Below, in pieces: positions 13,001 to 28,000 of a stretch of DNA of 64,000 nt. A model generated the notes under the pieces. The model was not told the origin of the DNA. It did no database searches and saw only the letters and a list, made by a program, of their open reading frames with translations. The stretch spans positions 102,501-166,500 of the forward strand of contig JAQGDQ010000260.1 in the NCBI GenBank assembly GCA_030141605.1, given 5' to 3'. Position 1 is the first letter of the stretch. Every line of letters begins with the position of its first letter. This DNA is from Tubiluchus corallicola (taxonomy: Eukaryota > Priapulida > Priapulimorpha > Priapulimorphida > Tubiluchidae). A program made the position numbers and the translations under genes.

Positions 13001-16000
13001 TACTTGATTGGGTTTTACCTACCAAGTCTCGATGTACAAAGTATTTTTTCACCTTTAAAGACATTTGATTAGTTTATTTCGCATAGCAGAGTAATAAGCT
13101 TTTTCACAGTTCCAGCGATTGATAATGATCGTGAAGAGGTCAAAGGTGAAGTTCACGAGACAACGCATTTGTGTACACTTGACAATGCCTCACTGCCAAT
13201 GCTATACATACATGCTATTGTAATACTAACAGTTTTAGCAGCTAGCTAGAACCTTGCCTAGTTTATTTTTTCTTGTTCCCAAGCAAGATTCTGTAGTAAA
13301 TCACTCTACATACAGACTAATACCTAATTATGTAAAGACCACGCAAAGTAATTGACATTACTAAACTAAAGCGGCAGTCCATGTAAAACAACTGAAGTTA
13401 CTGAATTGTTGCAATAGACGGCTTTGCTTTACCCACATATCAAGTGACAGTTGTAGTTAAGACGTGTTGTTTAACTTTTGACCTATAGCAACTGCACGTG
13501 CGCACAATTAAACTGTGAAAATGCGTATAGATTTTGATCAATATCTTTAGAGTCATATTATTTATGTAGATGCATATTTATGTGTGACCACAAAGATTGT
13601 TTTTTCTGGATAGGTTCTTCAGCAGCAGAGGTTAGAGCAACAGCGCTTGCAAGCGCAGAGCAATCCAAATCCAGAAACACCAGTTGATGCAGCCAGCTTC
13701 ATTCAGACATTGCCCTCTTGTCTCCGTGCACAGGTTCTGGCCGATGTGGATGACTCGGTTCTCGCCGTTCTGCCGGCCGACATTGCTGCCGAAGCGCAGG
13801 GCCTTCGACGAGAGCTGGAAGTGCGGCACCGCGAGATACAGGAGCGTTTCTTTGGACATGGTGGGGGTGCGCTGTCTCACATACTAGGTTATGCAGGTGC
13901 AGGCTGTAATACATAATGTCAAGGGGTGACCTTTGCTTGACCTTGAATATTAGTATCAGCTGATTAAGTTGGTTATATCATTAATGATTAGTCAATTTTA
14001 TTTCGAAGTTTAGGAAATCAAGTTTTTTTTTGTGATCATATTTGCTAGAAACTTGTTAGGATGGTTAGTAGATTTGATAGTTTTCAATCCATATTAAAAT
14101 TGAAAATGCTTTTTTTTTAGTAGTTAGGGTGAAATCTGTCAGTTTCACAGGTAATTAGGTGCCTGTCAATAATAATATAGGAGCGCTGCTGTTTTTGAAG
14201 TGAAATTAAAATGTAGATGACATCACACTGCTGTGTACTGAACGTACGTAAAATGGACCAGCTCTAAGCTAGAACTATGCCTGTGTCAGGGAATATTGAC
14301 TTCATTTGTATGTTTAGTTGGAAGCTGATCAGGTACAAGCCGTTCTGTTTTTGCTGAATACACAGAGATAATTAATTTCAGTAATTAAAGGTAATTAGCT
14401 GCTTTTGGCCCTGTAGTTGCAATTACCTAAGACCCAATAGTCAGTTCATCAATACTCTACCCTCTTGATCTTTTATTGGAGTAGTAGCAGTTTGTTTTTT
14501 ATCAGATGCAAATATTTCTTAATGTAAAAGACGACAAATGCTCTAGTTTTGGATACTCATTAAAGCAAAACAGGACGATTTTTCACATCTTACCCTATTT
14601 TGAAGTATAGTAAAATGTATACATTTTAACACTTATTATTAATGCCAAAGTGCTTCTCATAATTAACTAATAGGTTAAAAACTTAATTAACGGTGGACGA
14701 GCCCAGCTGTGATGACATCACAAACGGAACACAATTTTCAACTGCAAAGTCATTCCATGAGCGTGTAGAACGTTTTTGCAAAAGTGAAAATTGAAGTCCA
14801 GTCCTGCTGTACAACATTCAATGTAATATTCAAAAACACGGCAAATTTTGAGATAAAAATTGAAATTTTAAATTTACCACTGTGCTCACGCACGAGCTGT
14901 CAAGCGTGTGTGTTATGTCACAAACGAACAGCTCTGAACTGAGAGGCACAGCACATATTTTTCTATTAGACAAATAGTATGTGTAATCTTTAATATTTTA
15001 AAAAGTAGATTGTTTTGACCTACAGTTTAGGATTGGGTCCGGTTTTCCTTTAAGTTTTGATGAGAACAGATTTGAGGTAATGATACAGTACTACTTTTCT
15101 CAAGGTACGCTGCACCTTTAAGATAAATTAGAGAATGGAATTTAGGTTATTCTATATTAGCTGCATCTATACGTTGCATAATTTAATGTGGCACTTTTGT
15201 TTTTATATTTGATAGGTCGTTTGGGTATGCGGTATGCAATACGCTCTTTGCCACAACGGAGTAGTCAGTGGCCTTGGGCGATGCAAGGGCGTCAAGTACC
15301 TAACAGCTCTGGAACAAACACCCTACGTCTCCGAGGTCGACAGCTTCTGGATAACGAGGCTTTAACCTGTCTCCTGGTGCTATTGTTTGTCGATGAACCA
15401 AAATTGAACACCGGTCGCCTGCATCGCGTGTTGCGTAATCTGTGTTATCATTTACCAACTAGAGAATGGATAATCCGGTCGTTGCTGTCAATCATCCAGC
15501 GGACCAGCGAATGCCAACGGATCGATCCAGACTCGGCTGCCGTTCGACCGAAGCGCAGCGGCAGCAAATCATCTTCTGACTTTAAGAGTGACTCTCGAGG
15601 CCATGTGTCGTGGTTGAGCATCAGTTTGGATGCTGCACTGGGTTGCCGTGCCAACGTCTTCCAGATAAATCGCCACGCTGGTGGTGGCAAGAAAATGGAG
15701 AAGGTACCCTCGTCAATGCCGATTGTGACGATCCATCCTCAAGCATCGCCGGTTGTGATTCGACATGCTATGGACACGCTAATATACCTGGCTAAGAGTT
15801 TTCCAAGTCATTTTGTGCCGGGTAAAGCGAAAGAGGTGAAATCTTGTGCCGACGCTTCTTCGCAAACGTTAGAAAAGGCTAAGAAATCACAAGAAGCTCA
15901 TACTGCCGGGACGCCTTTGAGGCAGAATAGCCGATCTGGCACTGATTTCTGGGACTTACTAGTGAAACTTGATAATATCAGCTGTAGTCGTAAAGGAAAG

Positions 16001-19000
16001 GCCACATTACAAAGGTGCTTTTTATTTATTTCATGATTATAGCAAGGTGTCTAAAAATTGGAAAGTTGATGTAACACACATAAATAACCTACATTTAGAT
16101 TCGACTTGTTGATAATGGCTGGAAAATTGATATCATCTAAATTGCTTTCAACGTAAATATTGTTTAATTTTTTCATTAAAATACTGCATAAAACCGATTG
16201 CTTGTACTGTGCAAAATATCGCCAAATACAAATTGGAAAGTCAGTGATGCCACCTATCGCGTTATTTAGCAAACACTAGTTCTACAGATTGTTGTAGTTG
16301 CTTACGATACAACTGCATTAACTTCAAATCGGTTATTCGATGTCAACCCTATTTTGCTTGTATTCTTCTAGCTGACTTTGGTTGGTGACTCCTCTGCACA
16401 TGGTGTTTCTGAGTGCTGTCGTTTTCTACTGCATTTTGTTAATATTTGATATGTTTAACTAGATAATGAATTAGCTTTGTCTTTGTATTAAAGGGATGTT
16501 AATGATAGAGATACGTATCGATACGGAAAATTAATTTTTATTGTTATCATATTGATACTGTTCTAGGAATATCGTCGTGGTTTTGAATTTCAAGCGTGTC
16601 GCTGTATATCGCTCACCATTATAAAGTCATTTCAATTTTCTTTTGTATTTATGCGCTAAAATTACGTGAAAAATTGAAAAAAGAGTGATTTATAAGGTTG
16701 TTTGAATAATCATCTTGCTCTTCCTTCCTGCAATAGCGGCTGGCTTCACTCGATTTACTGACCCATGAATGCCAAGCTCAGTTTTTTAAAGGCATTTTTC
16801 CTGTTAGATTTACGCATAAAATATTTCTCTGTCACAGCTCACACATTAATGTTATTTTATGAATGAATAAAGAGAACTTTGTTATAAATTACATTATCGA
16901 TATACATTAATCGGGAAGCAGCTTGCAAAAGTACAGCGTTGCAGTACACTGAGACTCCTTGCACAGTAACTAACCCAAATAATTTACGTATCGTATCGTC
17001 TGGAAAACAGATTATCGTATCACAAGTGTGTATCGTTTAACATCCCTAGTGTATTGACTGCTTTTTCTTCAGACTTTGTGTTCATTTAACATCTTGTTTT
17101 AGGTTGCACAGCTCAACAGGTGTAGATGGGGAAGGCTTGTCTTCGGAGTTACAATCATCTCCTCTCGGCCAGCTCATGTTGATGCTAGCGCACCCTGTCA
17201 TACGACGCAGTGCGCTTCTTACTGATAGATTGCTCCATCTATTGGCATTAGTGTCACTGGGAATTCCCGATACCTCAAGTACAGGTGGCAGCACCAGTCA
17301 AGCCATTGGCAATGTCCCCGCTGCCACTACTCCATCTGTGATTTCTAGGTTAGTAAAATTTTATTTCAGAAATGAGAAGATATATCAGCAGTTTAATGCA
17401 AAGGTGCAAATTTGTTACTATTACAGAATTAGCCAGTTAGCAGGGTTTGTTACACAATGAAGAATTAATCAGTTAAGTGTCTAGGTTTGTTATATAACAT
17501 AGATTTACCTATTTAAGTGTCTAGGTTCATTATATAACATAGATTTACCTATTTAAGTGACTAGGTTTGTTAATATAGAATGAACCAGTTAAAGGTCTAG
17601 GTTTGTCATACAAGCTAGAATTTCCCTGTTAAGTGACTAAGTTTGTTAATATAGAGTTAACCAGTTAAAAGGTCTAGGTGTTTTATGTAATATAAAATTA
17701 ATACAATAATCTATCTATATAAAATTAACCAGCTAAGTAAGTAAGTTTGTTACACAATACATAATTAATCAGTTAAGTGGCTAGGTATATGACATAGAAT
17801 AGAAATAATTAGTTTACACAATAACTAATCTGGAATTACATAATACTGAATTAAGCAGTCGACCGACTACATTTGTTGGCACAATATTAACCAGTGAAGT
17901 AACCAGGTTTGCTACACTATATGGAAGTAAGTAATTAAGCGACCAGCTGTTTAATTGTTTTCAAAAATTTTCTCTTGCAGTCAAGAAAATAACCGCAATG
18001 TTGACACCCACCAGGAACCCAGTCAACATGCTGAAATGGAGCCAGACGTTAGTGCGCCATCGGATAACACTTCATTCCAACCATTACAAGTAGATACATC
18101 CGTAGATGGCAGCATCCGTGGTACATTTTGCTCGTTGACGTGTAGTTCGTTCATAAAAGAAATAAAGAAACGTTTTTATTCCTGACTAATTTGTTTTTGG
18201 TGCCAAACTGGCAATATTTAGAAAACACAACTGGAATGTAAAATTGAACAATAGTTTGTCTGTATTGTTTTTATGCAACTATAACTGGAATACTTTTAAC
18301 TCCTTTGGAACAGTAAGAGTTTGCTGTATTTCTAGGCCGAGATTAACATTATATTTGATAATTTTTGTAGGATTCTACTCCTCACACAATGAATTTTCAT
18401 ACAAAATTATTTATGAAATGCATTTGCTTATCTTAGACAAATTAAAAATTGATTTTTGACGAATAAATTGAAAAAAAGCTTTCAGTAACCGCTGTGCTTG
18501 CACTGTAACAATATACAGTATCACTTCTGTGAAGTCATTATACAGTATTTATACTGCCATATTAAACACCTATCAAATGTATTTCGTTTGTCATTTATAG
18601 AACCTTATACTTCAACTCCCGGTCCAGACCAAGAGGCGCCTCCACAGCTGACATTCGCTGTACAGGCAGCAGCAGAACAAACATCCATTGTCCAAGTTTC
18701 GGAAGAGAGAAGCGATCGCTCGGCCGATGATGAATTTTTAGAACAGCAGTTGAGGCTTGCTGTAGAGGTACTGATTAATAACATGATTATAACTTGCACA
18801 GGTTGGTAAAGGTGCTAATATTGCTGCCGGAGTTTTACGTAGAGAAAGAAATGTTGACATAGCCTAATTATACATTTATTTGTCACCAAATTTTACACAA
18901 AGTTCTCTTCAAATAACAAAAAATTCAGTATCAGTTATATTGCATAGCAAGGACAAGGGAATAGTTTAGTGACATCATTAAACCTGGTTCGTAAATGGGT

Positions 19001-22000
19001 GAGTGACCACTAGACAAACTGCTCTTCAGTAGTGTAATCAACTGTACTACTATTTTTCTTGAGGAAAGGTGGATATACATCTGAGCATGATAAGACACCT
19101 CCCAGTTAAATATCTCATTTTAGGGGATTATCTTAGATATGCACTAGATTTCGGTCCTGCTGCAACCATTTAACGTTAGTTATAGCCCTACTGCCATGGA
19201 ATGCGTCCTACTGCATTTCAGTGTGTCAAACCTTATTAAAAACACTGTATATCACATAGTTAATATAGAGGATTGCATAAAATTATTACTCGGATCGTTA
19301 GATAAAATATTCTGTTTGAAACATTCATTTCTCTCTCTTTTCTTTGTTTCTCTGTTTTGCATTTTGATTGTAAAAATTGACAACAAAGAATTTTTAGTTC
19401 TTGACACAGCTCAAAAATGTTGCAGACATCTTTTCTATGATTAAAAGCTAGCATGTGTTTCACTTGTCCACTTACAATGTCAAAATGTAATAGCATGTCT
19501 GCGTTTCTTTGGAATACTTTGTCTTGTGTACATTGGTGAAAGCTATGTTTTGTTGTGTTGTGTTGTTTTGTGCTGTGCTGTGCTGTGCTGTGCTATGTAG
19601 TGCTGTGTTGTGCTGTGCTGTGCTGTGCTATGCTGTGTTATGTTATGTTATGTTATAATATGTTATGTTATAATACGTTATGTTACATTATAGTATGTTA
19701 TGTTATGTTGCCATATCATGTTATGTTATGTTATGTTATGTTATGTATGTTATGTTATGTTATGTTATGTTATGTTATGTTATGTTATGTTATGTTATGT
19801 TATGTTATGTTATGTTATGTTATGTTATGTTATGTTATGTTATGTTATGTTATGTTAAAAAAGCTATGCTATGTTATGTCATGTTTTGTTATGTTACAGT
19901 ATGTTATGTCGTATCAATAAACTTACTGCACAACTATGAGTCAAAATACATCTTGACAGCTTCACAAAAGGAAAATGTGTCTAACTTTTTGTCCCATCCT
20001 GTATCATGTTTGTATTTCAGGTGCTGACATCAAAATCTTGTTCTGATGAAGGTCTGGAAGATGCGACTAATTTGCTTGTGCAACTGTCTCGAGCTAGTGA
20101 TAAAACACGCGAGACTGTTTTAAGCTTTCTGCTCACAGGCGCCAGAGATATAGGTGGCACTGTATGTCAGCATATACGGTAATGTATTACACTGTTAAAT
20201 AACTAATGCAACATGCTAGAATTTGCCTCAGTTTTTGAGAATGCTACAAAACTCATCAATGCTTTGTTTTTGGCCGCATGTTTGTACGTACAGTATCAGT
20301 ATGTGTCTGAATATATGCCAAAAACAAACAACAAAATCTAACGTAAATTTTTGGCAGCAGACTTTCAGATGTATGCAAAGGTCAGAAAACAATTGCTTGA
20401 ATTTTAACATGAAGTGCTATTGCTGTTTTTGAAGGTCAACAAAAAGATGAAGCAAAACATAAGCAAGTTAAGTTATAATTTAGCAGAAATGTTTTTTAAC
20501 TGTAATTCCTCTGAGGTCACAATGTGGCCTATTGAATTTTGACCTAAAGCTATGCTGCTGTTCCTGAAGTCAAATAAAAGGTAAAGGTCACAGATAATAA
20601 CCCGCTTGGTATACATATGCCTGAAAAATAAATGGTACAAGTAAAAACGAGAAAAACATGTCTTTTGTTACTTGCTAGAACTGCTTTGTGTGTCAAACGG
20701 TTGACAGTCGGGCCACAGAGTAATTTAGTGACCTTTGACCGTAATGAAATAAAATTATGAAGCACTTTGTATTCTGCAGATTTTCTTTCTAGTTTCTTAT
20801 ACTTACACCCAGTTACATTAATGTTGCTATTTACAATAATCAAATAACCTAATCGAGTGTTTTGTAAATCTGTTACAAAACTATGAAACAGTAGTTCAGT
20901 TTCAAACTATAACTGTAATGACTACAGTTGATTACAGACTTTCACTTGGTAACTTATGATTTAAATGCATTTGTATTTTTATAGGATGCTCCTCGATGAA
21001 CTGCGAACCATGAGCAGTAAATGGAAGAGGCAGAAGGATGGAGAAGAGACGTCTCCAGATGGTACGGAGCAGGTCTCACGTGCTGGTGCCAGCATGATTA
21101 CAGATAGGTAAGATACACAGGTTAAACACCATTCAAGCCTTGTCAGTCTAAGTCTTCATTAAAAGTAGATTACCTGCTTGATTTAGTTTTACCTTGTTCT
21201 GTATTCTGTTATAAAGGGTGTCTGAGAAGTCACTGTCCATTTTTTTAATTTTTTTTTAAACTATGAAGGCAAATAAGCAGGGATGAACTAAAATTTTGGG
21301 AATTGATTTAATCAAATTAGATGAAAATGTGAAAAGAACTGCTGTACTGGTTGTCTTCTATACCATCTCTCATCAGCTTATGATTAACACACATTTCCAA
21401 CATCTGCATTTAAAGTTAAATGCTTACACAACAATCTCTAATATTTGTAACAGGTTTGTGAAGTGCGTTAGTCGTGTTACATGAACTTTTTTCTTGATCT
21501 AATCTCTTGAAAAACTAACGGGGTCAGATCACTCTAGAGAGCCTTGACGACCAGTCTACCAGATAGGGAAATCTTGCATTAAGAAAATCCATCATAGTTG
21601 AAAATGTTATAGCATCATATTGAATATCAAAAAGATTCTTAATTTGTTCAGGACAATAAGCATTTGCTGTATTTTGCACGAGTTCATGAAAAACTGCTCC
21701 CACTAAGCAGCAATTACATTATATTTGATAATTTTGGTAGGTTTCAACTCATCACACAATGGATTTTCATGCAAAATTATATATGAAATTCATTTGCTAT
21801 ATTGAAAATCGATTTTTGACGAAAAAAAGAAAAAAGCTTTCAATAACTGCAGCGTTTGTACCGTAACAACGTACAGTATCATTTGTGTGAAATTGGCTAA
21901 TGCTGAAAATTTCAATTATCCAGACACAATGCTCTGATACACTTTGGCCTCAAGTCTACTCCATTTTTAAGGAGAAATTCCTGTTAGAAGATGGTGGACC

Positions 22001-25000
22001 TTTATTTGTCCTTGGCTGATCAATTGGTTTTTCTTGGAATAGCAGCAAAACACTGCACAGCTTGAGCTGTAGCAAATAGGCGATCAATTTATTAGTGTGT
22101 ACAATCACGCAAGTGTACACCAGACTAATTAACTCAATAGACTAAGTTGGAGTGCCTGAAAAGAGCAGGTTCTTCGTAATTTTGTGCAATTAAATCACTT
22201 TTAAATGTTTAAATAAATAGCATGATTGGATGCCAAGATTTTTGGGAATAGGACAATAACTAATTTGTAATAATTTAGTTATGTCTGTGCTCATAAAGTT
22301 ACGGAAAAGTCATAGGTCTTGTAAGACCTATTTTGAATGGTGCAGTCTTGACGGAGTTAAAGATTGCTTTTGACACTTATCAGAGCTTTGAGGCACCCTG
22401 TATTGCAATAGAGCAAATATCTCCAAAGCATTACTTGTGGTTGAATCTGGAGAAATCTAGTATATCGCCCAACAAGAACACCGGTGATTTTGTTGCCATA
22501 AAAATAACATTCTACGATTATTATTAAGGTACACGGGTCATGGAGTTGTGGTATATGCCCCGAGCAAGGTGAAAGGCGGTCGGGAACTACAGCTGCCCAG
22601 CATGAACCTGCTCACGAGCAAGTCGTCCAGTCAGGCATTCTTCCTGCGGATTCTCAAGGTCATTATACAACTCCGAGAAGCTGCCAGGGCGGCACTGAGG
22701 AAAAACCAGCATATAAGCAAATGTGAGTGATACGGTGTCAACATAGCAAGGGATAGGTTGTTCATATACTTTATATGGTAAAAGAGTATATGTGGCTGCA
22801 ATATGCGTATGAACTCATTTGGTCTTACATTGCCTTGTCATACTGTAGTTTATTATTATTGACCTTTGACCTCTCTATACACATTTGTGAGACTTTGTGC
22901 CACTGACAGCTGTTTTATTTGTATACTAACCACTTCGAAACATATTGAAATAGTTAGATGTGTTAAGGAGATGATTTATTAATAGATTTCAAACTCATCA
23001 TTTCAACTACTTAACGATCGTCATATTAAAGAGAGACACCTAAATTGAATACGTTACATAAATCAAACAAATTTATTGTGAGATCTGCATTTCATTTGCT
23101 GTGGCTAGTTTCATTTCTTTTATTTTATGACAAATATGTTTACCTATTGTTTCAAGCAATGTATTTCATTTAGATTTAAATTTGTGAATCACTTTCATTA
23201 GGTAGTTGAAATATTGAGCTTTTCGATTAATAAATCATCTTTTGTACCCATTTAACTTCTTAACAGCAGAACAAATGTTTTGTTTGGATTCACTAGGAGC
23301 AAACCAAACTATTTGATAGTTGCTTTGATTTGATTTAATGTCAAGTGTGAACATCTTGGCGAGTTACTCTTCACAATTCTCACAGCAAATGGAGAAGTGA
23401 GTTCAGTTCGCATTTATTGTTGGAGAGTAACTCGCGGCAAATTTTGCTCTTTAGTCTTGTGAGTTATTTGGTGAGTTCATCAGGTGAGAAAACTCGCTAG
23501 AATGAATGCGACGTTAGGGTTATTATTTTTACTGGCATATTTGTAGACCAATTCCCATGTGACTGTATTGGCACTGGGCTTTACATAGAGGCATTAGCAT
23601 TTATGAATCTGTGTCTTCCTGTAAACAACAAATCAAAAATTTGTCATGCATTTCTTATTATATACTGGCTGTTTAACTGGATTAACAACACATGTAGTTA
23701 TTAAATAATGTATCATAAGTAGGTTTCATTCTCTGTTACTTCTGGTAGTGAATAACAATTTTTAATGTGCAGATGTTAAAAATTAATGGAAATCCCATTG
23801 TAGTTGAAAAAGTTTTCTGTTTTTCTTTTCATTTTACTATTCTTTTGAATTAATGCCAATGTCATTACCTCAAGTTTTACGTAGCAGCAGAGTGCTTCTA
23901 CTACCCGAATAATTCTTATCGATTATCCTTCCACTCTTGTCATTTCTTTGGTAGTTCGTGTTTTGACATCAGTAGCTGAAATAATTTCAACAGTTAAACA
24001 TTTTCCACTTGATATGTTTTCGTGTAAGAGAAATGCAGAGAATAATGTAGTGGCGTAAAAAACAAAAGCAATATTCAGAATTGGTAAAGGTCAAATGTAT
24101 TTGTTATTTTAGTTCAAGCTAGCATGAATGCTCTGAATACTCTGACGGAAAGTGCAGCCGAGAATCAAAGTCAGCCGAGCGTTGGAGCTTCTCAACTGAT
24201 GGATGTAGATAACAACCAATCAGGTACGTTGTTACAAAACTCAGATTGTCCAGCAATGATCATGGAATTGATTACAAGTATAAGTTCTTTACAGTTTTCA
24301 CATTCTGTCGTCTGAATTCAAAATTTTTTTTTATCGAAGATACGTGAGTGGACAGTAGCGATGATACAGAATGTATTTGCAGAAAAATATTTGTAAACTG
24401 TAATGTTTTCATTGCCTCATATCCTGAATCTCCATTTCATGAGGATCATTTTGAAACCAAGCCATTGCTCTTTGCTATTTCTAAGCTGAGATAATCCACG
24501 TTGAAGTTGAGGTGCACGTGCACGCTACGCACTGAAAAACATAACTTTAAAAAAATCGCTGTTAAAATTTGCCATTGTTTTTGTCACGTTTCTGTAAAAT
24601 GCTTAGCTAGCAACCTCACAAATATTGGTTGCAATGGACTTTGCAAGAACACATCGAAGTTATATTTAAATCCAGTAGATGGCTGTTCCTGATGAAGGTC
24701 TGGGCTTGGTAACAGAAAAAACCCAAAATGACTGCTTCCACGAGCTACTATCGGAGTTTGAAAATACAAGCTTTTTACAATTGCAGTCCTAGTTTCTAGC
24801 CAGAGATGTGCGTACAAGATTATAAAATTGGATTTTTAATGTTTTTTTAACATTTTCTTGATATTTTGATGCTAGAATATAAAGGTCCAATATATTTAGC
24901 ATTTGTTTTCATAAAAAATTGGCATTCTACTGTGAAGCATCACACCGTAATTTTGACTAAGCCAACTTATGGACGGTTTTGATTTACAAGTGCACATTTA

Positions 25001-28000
25001 TTGATTTTTTTTCTTATTAATATGCTTACAATGTTTCACTGTATTTTAGCTCTCAGTGACCCTCAGCACGAAGGTTTGCTCAGTCGTTTAAGTGAGCAGC
25101 TGGTTCTCGATTCTCTGTGGGAAACGATAAGCGAGTGCCTTCGTGAACTGGAAGGTAGTCCAGATCATCACGCTGTACTGGTACTGCAGCCGGCCGTGGA
25201 GGCCTTCTTCCTCGTGCACGCCTCAGAAAAAGAGCGAAAACCTCGAGAGACCGCTCAGCAGTTACGGGAGAATCAACTTGCTCACATTCACGTTAGTAGA
25301 AGTCGAAAATTTTGAATTAGCAAAAATTTGACATCTAGAAAAGCAGTTACTACTAATAGAAGTTCATTTTTCTTTATTTCTCATTTTGCTTGATTTTTTC
25401 AGATGGAGATGGCGCCACCATCGCCTGCTATGGCCGGCAGTTCGGAGGCCCCTGCCATTCTTTCTCGTGACACTTCCATGCAGTCCATTTCTGGTGCTGT
25501 ACCTCCGGATCAACAGAAATTCATCAAATTTGCTGGTGAGTGATCGTTCCAAAACAAAGCTTTACCGATGAGATGATAAATTGATTTTCATTGCATCTGT
25601 TTATTACCGTATGGCTTTTTTTCCCAACTAATGTATCCCATAAACATTCCATGACACATGCATATTCTTGCCTGTCAGTGCCGTTCGTTTCTTCACAGAG
25701 ATTTTCTTTTTGCTTAAGGAGACATTCAAGCATTGAGTAGAGGTTGTAGGGTTTTTGTATTCAGTGTGTATTTTTTGGGCTTGCATTATGGGGTACGCAT
25801 ACGCATCCCGAGTTTAAGTCTGACTGTCTATACGTTATCAACCAACATTGTTGTTCTGTGTTAGTAAAATATATATGGCATCTCAGTGTTGTTGTGTTCG
25901 TTAAGAGCCAGTTGAATGTGTCTGATGTTATGTGATTGTATTAGAAACTGTAGACGAAAATAAGTGAATGTGTCGTTTTTCCACTGTCAATATATCACAG
26001 AACTTGAAATTAAAGAGAAATATTTGTGTTTTAAAAATTTAGTTAAATTATTTCCATTAATTTGTTTGTTGTTTTCTTTGATTTTGTGATAGCAAGATTA
26101 CAGCTGCTATGTGCAAAGAATGCGAATAAAACACTGAATAAGATGATTTTTACTTTCACAATCTGATTACTTTTTGGAAATCTGGAAATTCCATAACGAA
26201 AGTGTATTGTAACGTATATTGTACACAGATTTACTGTAACCAAGCTTGATCAAAATTAACTTGAAAAACTTAGCGGAAACCGAATCAGTACACTGCGGAA
26301 CTGTAACATTTGCAAACGTACGTACCGTTACTGGAACTAACTTGATGTGTCCAGTAAATAAAATCAAAAATGACAGGACTTCGAGTCGGTATTGGTATTT
26401 GAATGTGTGATTATGTTACTTCCAGAGCTAATGCACTACTCAAGCCAATAATATTCCATAATGCTCTACTAACGCTCCTGACAGTATCCCACAATGTAGC
26501 TACACGATTGTCTTATTTGCAGAAACTCATCGGACAGTTCTCAACCAGATCCTCCGTCAGTCAACGATGCACTTGTCCGATGGACCGTTCAGTGTCCTGG
26601 TCGACCACACTCGCGTCCTGGACTTCGACGTGAAGCGGCGCTACTTCAGACAGGAATTGGAGCGGTTAGACGAAGGAACGCGGAGAGAGGATCTGGCAGT
26701 TCATGTGCGAAGAGAGTTTGTGTTTGAGGACTCGTTCCGGGAGTTGCATAGGAGAACACCAGATGAATGGAAGAATCGGTTTTACATTGTCTTTGAAGGT
26801 ACTTTCTTCTGTCGTATCTCTGCCACTATCTATAATATACTTACTTAACAACAAAAGGACTCTTGCGAGATTATTATTCGGTTTTCCCCCTCACACATTG
26901 TTTAAATTGTTGATAAATGTTTCCTATTTCCATGGCTTTGTTTAAATATTGAATTATTACGTTTTGAAAACTTTTTGGCAGATGTCTTCTAAAATACTAT
27001 CTAAAACGTTTCTGTAGTCTAAGCAGAGTAGTTGCAGTTCCCAAGTCATGTCTCTCAAACCAGAAACATGCTGCATGTTTGGGTGAAATTTCTAAAGTGG
27101 TTATCGTGCGTGCTTAGTGGTTAAGTTAAGCAGCAATGAGCCTAGTCAGTAAAAATGTATAGTTGACTGCCAAACATCTATAAGAACATTTCGAAATTTT
27201 GGAAAAAAACATGCTGCAAACAAAGACCTACTGAATGTCAATCGTGGAAGATTATAAAGTGTTTTTTTCTAAGGTATGTTAATTATCAAGGACATCTTTT
27301 GTTTGTTTACAGGTGAAGAGGGACAAGATGCGGGGGGACTTCTTCGGGAATGGTACGCCATTATTTCTCGCGAAATTTTCAATCCCAACTATGCGCTGTT
27401 CACTACATCTCCAGGTGACCGGGTTACTTACATGCCAAACCCGTCATCCAACTGTAACCATAACCACCTGGATTACTTCAAATTTGTCGGCCGGATAATC
27501 GCCAAGGCCATCTTCGACAACAAGCTGCTGGATTGTTACTTTACACGCTCTTTCTATAAACACATTCTAGGAAAGCTGGTTAAGTAAGTATTGATTTTTT
27601 TGTTATTACTGTCTAACATAGAACTTGGTGTCAAGTGATGCATTAGCTTGGGCATGATTTCCTGTCCGGAGTCTTTAGATGCCATGCTTAAGAGAACACT
27701 TGTGTTACCAGTGTGGTTACAAGTTTGACTCTTGTTGACTTTGACGTACAAGGAAAGCCTGTGAGCACCCGGGAAGTTCTAATCCTGTTTACCTTTGACT
27801 AACATCATCTAGCGTTCTCTAAAAGTTTGCATATGCTGATATCCAGAATTACGACTAATTTTTATTATATATGTGGTTGCAGTATCAGTTTTACAATCAG
27901 TTTTGTCTGTTTACGAAATAGTTGGATTATTTGTGGCATTTAATTTATGCGGCTATGTTGCCAATTTCAGGTCCCGATGCCACACAGCTTTAATACATGT

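Noticed and set aside
13888-13916. Extension of HUWE1 e10 to 13895 (GYAGAGCN)
   Set aside because: The downstream donor breaks the frame with e11, and the upstream one restores it with a sensible sequence.
19555-20027. Long open frames ([10 protein letters not shown] repeats) on the plus strand
   Set aside because: They are read-through of the TATGT pentamer array; the repeat lacks stop codons in these frames by composition. The region is a HUWE1 intron.
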